Positions 57,837 to 60,505 of a stretch of 60,505 nt of DNA are shown piece after piece. The notes beneath the pieces are model-generated. The model was not told where the DNA came from and searched no databases. It saw nothing but the letters and a program-made list of their open reading frames with translations. Source of the stretch: an uncultured Clostridia bacterium. GTDB lineage: Bacteria > Bacillota > Clostridia > Saccharofermentanales > Saccharofermentanaceae. Where the stretch lies: NCBI GenBank assembly GCA_947303255.1, contig CAMYXL010000008.1:1-60505 (forward strand), in the 5' to 3' direction. Position numbers and translations under genes: made by a program. Every line of letters begins with the position of its first letter. Position 1 is the first letter of the stretch.

Positions 57837-58052
57837 CAGTTAGCCAATGCTAACTAGTTTGTAAAGTAATAATATTACCTGCAAATACAAGGACATTAAC
57901 TGCAAAAAGAAAAAAACGCCATAGACATGTTGCAGACACTACTCACTCTAAGATGATCCAGGCACGGATCGTCAAATGTCCAAAGCGGGGACTCACCCCC
58001 AAAAATGAACTTATAAACCGTTAGAAGCCGCGACATTTCTGTTGCGGCTTTT
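57837..58052 (+). ncRNA. Unassigned structured RNA (sRNA or riboswitch-like leader)
   Basis: About 215 bases between a promoter and a terminator with no open frame. Helices in order: GTTAGC/GCTAAC; an outer stem GGACATT (57891-57897) with AATGTCC (57975-57981) enclosing CTGCAA/TTGCAG (57900-57905, 57930-57935) and GATGATCC/GGATCGTC (57952-57973), which is a three-way junction; GGGG/CCCC near 57987-57999; and the terminator. It lies on the same strand as nfnAB, whose start is 124 bases after the terminator. No known family is recognised; it could be a leader of nfnAB or a free sRNA. Confidence 0.6.
58025..58052 (+). terminator. Intrinsic terminator of the structured RNA
   Basis: AAGCCGC-GACA pairs with TGTT-GCGGCTT (with one G-T pair), then four T residues. 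Confidence 0.8.
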
Positions 58053-58096
58053 AATGTGTGTTAGTTCGAAAAGTTTTTTGAATGAAACTTAACTAA

Positions 58097-58107
58097 TATA
58101 CTAGTAT
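58097..58107 (+). promoter_or_regulatory. Candidate -10 and overlapping palindrome upstream of nfnA
   Basis: TATACT (58097-58102) lies within the perfect palindrome ATACTAGTAT (58098-58107). No good -35 at normal spacing. This could be an operator over the core promoter. Confidence 0.4.
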
Positions 58108-58175
58108 GCAAAACGGGAATTTAGTATTAAAATGGTAATATTAAAATGAAAATCAATTTACACGGAGGATATTCT

Positions 58176-59069
58176 ATGTATCTGATTAAAAGAAAGGTCG
58201 ATCTGCATCCGCTCATATTCCTTATGGATGTAGTGGCTCCCAGAACAGCTAAGTATTGTGAGCCTGGACAGTTTGTAATAGTCAAGATCGACGAGAAGGG
58301 TGAGAGGATACCTCTTACTATCTGCGACTATAACAGGGATGAAGGTACAGTTACTATCGTAGTTCAAAAGATCGGTTACAGCACCACAAGAATGGGTGAT
58401 ATGAAAGAAGGAGATTACTTCATGGATTTTGTAGGTCCTTTGGGTAATCCTTCAGAACTTGTAACAGATGATATAGAGGAAGTTAAGAAAAAGAAGATCC
58501 TCTTTGTAGGAGGAGGCCTTGGTACAGCTCCTGTTTATCCGCAGGTTAAGTGGCTTCATGAACACGGTATCGATGCCGACGTTATAATCGGTGCAAAGAA
58601 TAAAGAACTCGTTATCCTTGAAGAAGAGATGAAGAAGGTAGCAGGAAATCTTTATATCACAACTGATGACGGATCTTACGGAAGAAAAGGTCTAGTTACT
58701 GAAGTTATCAAAGATCTCGTAGAAAACCAGGGAAAGAAATATGATCTTTGCGTCTCGATAGGACCTATGATCATGATGAAATTCTGTGTTCTTACAACTA
58801 AGAATTACAACATTCCTACTATCGTCAGCATGAACCCTATCATGGTTGACGGAACGGGTATGTGCGGTGCCTGCAGACTTACTGTAGGAGATGAAGTTAA
58901 GTTCGCTTGTATTGACGGTCCTGAGTTCGACGGATTCCTCGTTAATTTCGATGAGGCAATGGATCGAATGAGACTTTATAAGACCGAAGAGGGAAGAGCA
59001 CTCCTTAAACTTAAGGAAGGCGATACCCATCACGGCGGATGCGGACACTGCGGAGGTGATGAGAAATGA
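58176..59069 (+). CDS. nfnA: NfnA-like subunit: ferredoxin-NADP/H reductase, FAD and 2Fe-2S subunit
   Basis: 297-residue homologue of the dihydroorotate-dehydrogenase electron-transfer/sulfide dehydrogenase beta subunit. Segments: YCEPGQFVIVKIDEKGERIPLTICD (FAD), ILFVGGGLGTAPVYPQVKWL (NAD(P) binding) and a C-terminal 2Fe-2S motif MCGACRLTVGDEVKFACIDGPEFD. An extra Cys-rich tail HGGCGHCGGD ends it. With the next gene it forms NfnAB, which couples NADH, NADPH and ferredoxin by electron bifurcation. GGAGG precedes the ATG at 58176. Four-base overlap (ATGA) with nfnB. Confidence 0.9.
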   Translation: MYLIKRKVDLHPLIFLMDVVAPRTAKYCEPGQFVIVKIDEKGERIPLTICDYNRDEGTVTIVVQKIGYSTTRMGDMKEGDYFMDFVGPLGNPSELVTDDIEEVKKKKILFVGGGLGTAPVYPQVKWLHEHGIDADVIIGAKNKELVILEEEMKKVAGNLYITTDDGSYGRKGLVTEVIKDLVENQGKKYDLCVSIGPMIMMKFCVLTTKNYNIPTIVSMNPIMVDGTGMCGACRLTVGDEVKFACIDGPEFDGFLVNFDEAMDRMRLYKTEEGRALLKLKEGDTHHGGCGHCGGDEK

Positions 59070-60451
59070 TTAACGAAAGAGTACCGATCAAGGAACGGGA
59101 ACCTCTCGTAAGAGCCAAGAATTTTGACGAAGTATGTCTCGGATATAATGACGAGGAAGCAGCTCTTGAAGCATCCAGATGTTTGAACTGTAAAAATCCT
59201 CAGTGTGTTACCGGATGTCCTGTTAACATCAACATTCCGGGATTCATCTCTAAGCTTAAGGAAAATGATATCGCAGGCGCTTATGATGTGCTCTCTCTTT
59301 CCAGTTCTCTTCCTGCAGTATGCGGACGTGTATGTCCTCAGGAAACTCAGTGTGAGTCCAAGTGCATAAGAGGAATCAAAGGCGAAGCAGTTGCTATCGG
59401 TAAGCTTGAAAGATACGTTGCCGATAAGGCGAGAGAAAACGGCATCAAACCTCATAAGCTCGCTCCTGAAAACGGCCACAAAGTTGCGATCGTAGGAGCA
59501 GGTCCTGCGGGTCTGACATGTGCAGGTGACTTGGCAAAACTTGGTTATGACGTAACAATTTTCGAGGCTCTTCATGAGGCTGGCGGAGTACTCACATACG
59601 GTATTCCGGAGTTCAGACTTCCTAAGGATACTGTAGTTAAATCCGAGATCGAGAACGTTAAATCTTTGGGTGTTAAGATCGAGACTGACGTTGTTATCGG
59701 AAGATCAGTTACTATTGATGAGCTTATCGAGAACGAAGGTTTTGAGGCTGTATTTATCGGTTCAGGAGCAGGCCTTCCTATGTTCATGAAGATACCTGGC
59801 GAGAACGCCAAAGGTGTTTTCTCAGCTAACGAATACTTAACGAGAAGTAACCTCATGAAAGCATTCAGAGACGACTATGATACTCCGATCCTTAAAACAG
59901 GAAAGACAGTTGTAGTAGGCGGCGGTAACGTTGCAATGGATGCAGCCAGAACGGCTCTTCGTCTGGGTTCCGAAGTAACTGTTGTCTACAGAAGAAGCGA
60001 GAAGGAGCTTCCTGCAAGAGCAGAAGAAGTTCATCATGCAAAAGAAGAAGGAATCAAGTTCGAACTTCTTACAAATCCTATCGAGATCCTTATGGATGAC
60101 GACAAGTGTGTCCGTGCTATCAAGTGCATAAGAATGGAACTTGGCGAGCCTGATGCCAGCGGCAGAAGAAGACCTGTTGCTGTTGAAGGATCAGAGTTCG
60201 AGATCGAGACTGATTCCGTGATCATGGCTCTCGGTACTTCTCCTAATCCTTTGATCGCGAAAACGACCAAAGGTCTTGAGACGAACAACAAGAAGTGCAT
60301 CGTCGTAACTGAGGAATCAGGTAAGACAACTAAGGAAGGCGTTTACGCAGGCGGTGATGCCGTTACGGGTGCAGCTACTGTTATCCTTGCAATGGGTGCA
60401 GGTAAGGCAGCTGCAAAGGGAATTGATGAGTTCCTTTCAAAAGTACAGTAA
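59066..60451 (+). CDS. nfnB: NfnB-like subunit (glutamate synthase small-subunit type)
   Basis: 461-residue flavoprotein. Two 4Fe-4S clusters are bound by CLNCKNPQCVTGCP and VCGRVCPQETQCESKC. FAD binding is at VAIVGAGPAGLTCAGDLA, and NADPH binding at VVVGGGNVAMDAARTALRLG. A second FAD contact is GVYAGGDAVTGAATVILAMGAGKAAA. Such proteins are often labelled gltA (homotetrameric glutamate synthase), but direct coupling to an NfnA-type partner favours the bifurcating transhydrogenase. Confidence 0.9.
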   Translation: MINERVPIKEREPLVRAKNFDEVCLGYNDEEAALEASRCLNCKNPQCVTGCPVNINIPGFISKLKENDIAGAYDVLSLSSSLPAVCGRVCPQETQCESKCIRGIKGEAVAIGKLERYVADKARENGIKPHKLAPENGHKVAIVGAGPAGLTCAGDLAKLGYDVTIFEALHEAGGVLTYGIPEFRLPKDTVVKSEIENVKSLGVKIETDVVIGRSVTIDELIENEGFEAVFIGSGAGLPMFMKIPGENAKGVFSANEYLTRSNLMKAFRDDYDTPILKTGKTVVVGGGNVAMDAARTALRLGSEVTVVYRRSEKELPARAEEVHHAKEEGIKFELLTNPIEILMDDDKCVRAIKCIRMELGEPDASGRRRPVAVEGSEFEIETDSVIMALGTSPNPLIAKTTKGLETNNKKCIVVTEESGKTTKEGVYAGGDAVTGAATVILAMGAGKAAAKGIDEFLSKVQ

Positions 60452-60469
60452 TATTTGGAGGTTTTAGAA

Positions 60470-60505
60470 ATGTTTTGTCCTAAATGCGGTCTTGAGTTCA
60501 GAGAG
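60470..60505 (+). CDS. Zinc-ribbon protein, 3' end outside window
   Basis: GGAGG lies 11 bases before the ATG at 60470. Only the first 12 codons are visible (MFCPKCGLEFRE), a CxxC zinc-ribbon start like that of the protein at 15229. It is 18 bases after nfnB and could be co-transcribed. Confidence 0.65.
   Translation, partial: MFCPKCGLEFRE

Noticed and set aside
59066..60451. Glutamate synthase small subunit (gltD)
   Set aside because: No large glutamate synthase subunit is adjacent and the gene is coupled to an NfnA-type partner, so NfnB is the better reading.

Overview
The window reads like chromosome of an anaerobic, low-to-moderate G+C Firmicute (Clostridia, gut or rumen type). Genes have strong GGAGG-type ribosome binding sites and T-rich intrinsic terminators. 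The gene content points the same way: an oxygen-sensitive ThiSFGH/short-form ThiC pathway, an NfnAB-like bifurcating transhydrogenase, DUF4214 proteins, Thr-rich lipoprotein xylanase and glucanase, and a tripeptidase. This placement is inference; there is no rRNA or other taxonomic marker. I recognise no tRNA, rRNA, CRISPR array, phage or insertion sequence.

Layout. 1-5.5 kb: 3' part of pepT, a YczE-like membrane protein, a PARG/macro-type hydrolase, an MIF-like tautomerase and an AzgA-type purine permease behind a structured leader. 5.5-7.7 kb: a four-unit palindromic array, a CPBP membrane protease and a small lipoprotein with a long structured leader and an ECF-type promoter. 7.8-11.1 kb: a large secreted DUF4838 protein. 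11.1-12.8 kb: metY behind a leader peptide rich in Met and Cys codons and an attenuator. 13.5-15.1 kb: an ECF sigma factor and its likely membrane anti-sigma. 15.2-18.2 kb: membrane proteins and a lone prepilin. 18.3-21.7 kb: response regulator, ABC exporter and histidine kinase module with phased TTAACY operators. 21.8-31 kb: Lys/Ala-rich protein, MATE pump, EEP-family phosphatase, Sel1 protein, GH16 glucanase, transglutaminase-DUF4214 protein and small proteins.

31-36.2 kb: a minus-strand thiamine operon, thiS-thiF-thiG-thiH-tenI-smORF-thiC, led by a TPP riboswitch with a visible terminator/antiterminator switch. 36.2-39.5 kb: moxR-DUF58-membrane protein operon. 39.6-42.4 kb: DUF937, then padR-DUF1700-DUF4097. 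The padR promoter/operator is repeated nearly unchanged in front of the CPBP protease 35 kb away. 42.4-46.4 kb: transglutaminase-like lipoprotein, GT-C-like membrane protein and cytoplasmic-looking CE4 deacetylase. 46.4-48.8 kb: AraC regulator and second MATE pump. 48.8-52.9 kb: two tandemly duplicated DUF4214 secreted proteins with duplicated 3' tails. 53-57.7 kb: PNPOx-like protein, 57-residue DUF6472-like protein, GH10 xylanase lipoprotein, SGNH esterase and nitroreductase. 57.8-60.5 kb: an unassigned structured RNA with its own promoter and terminator, nfnA-nfnB and the start of a zinc-ribbon gene.

The most notable content is regulatory: a sulfur-amino-acid attenuator, two apparent mini-regulons (ECF and PadR), the TPP switch, phased response-regulator boxes and one candidate new structured RNA.
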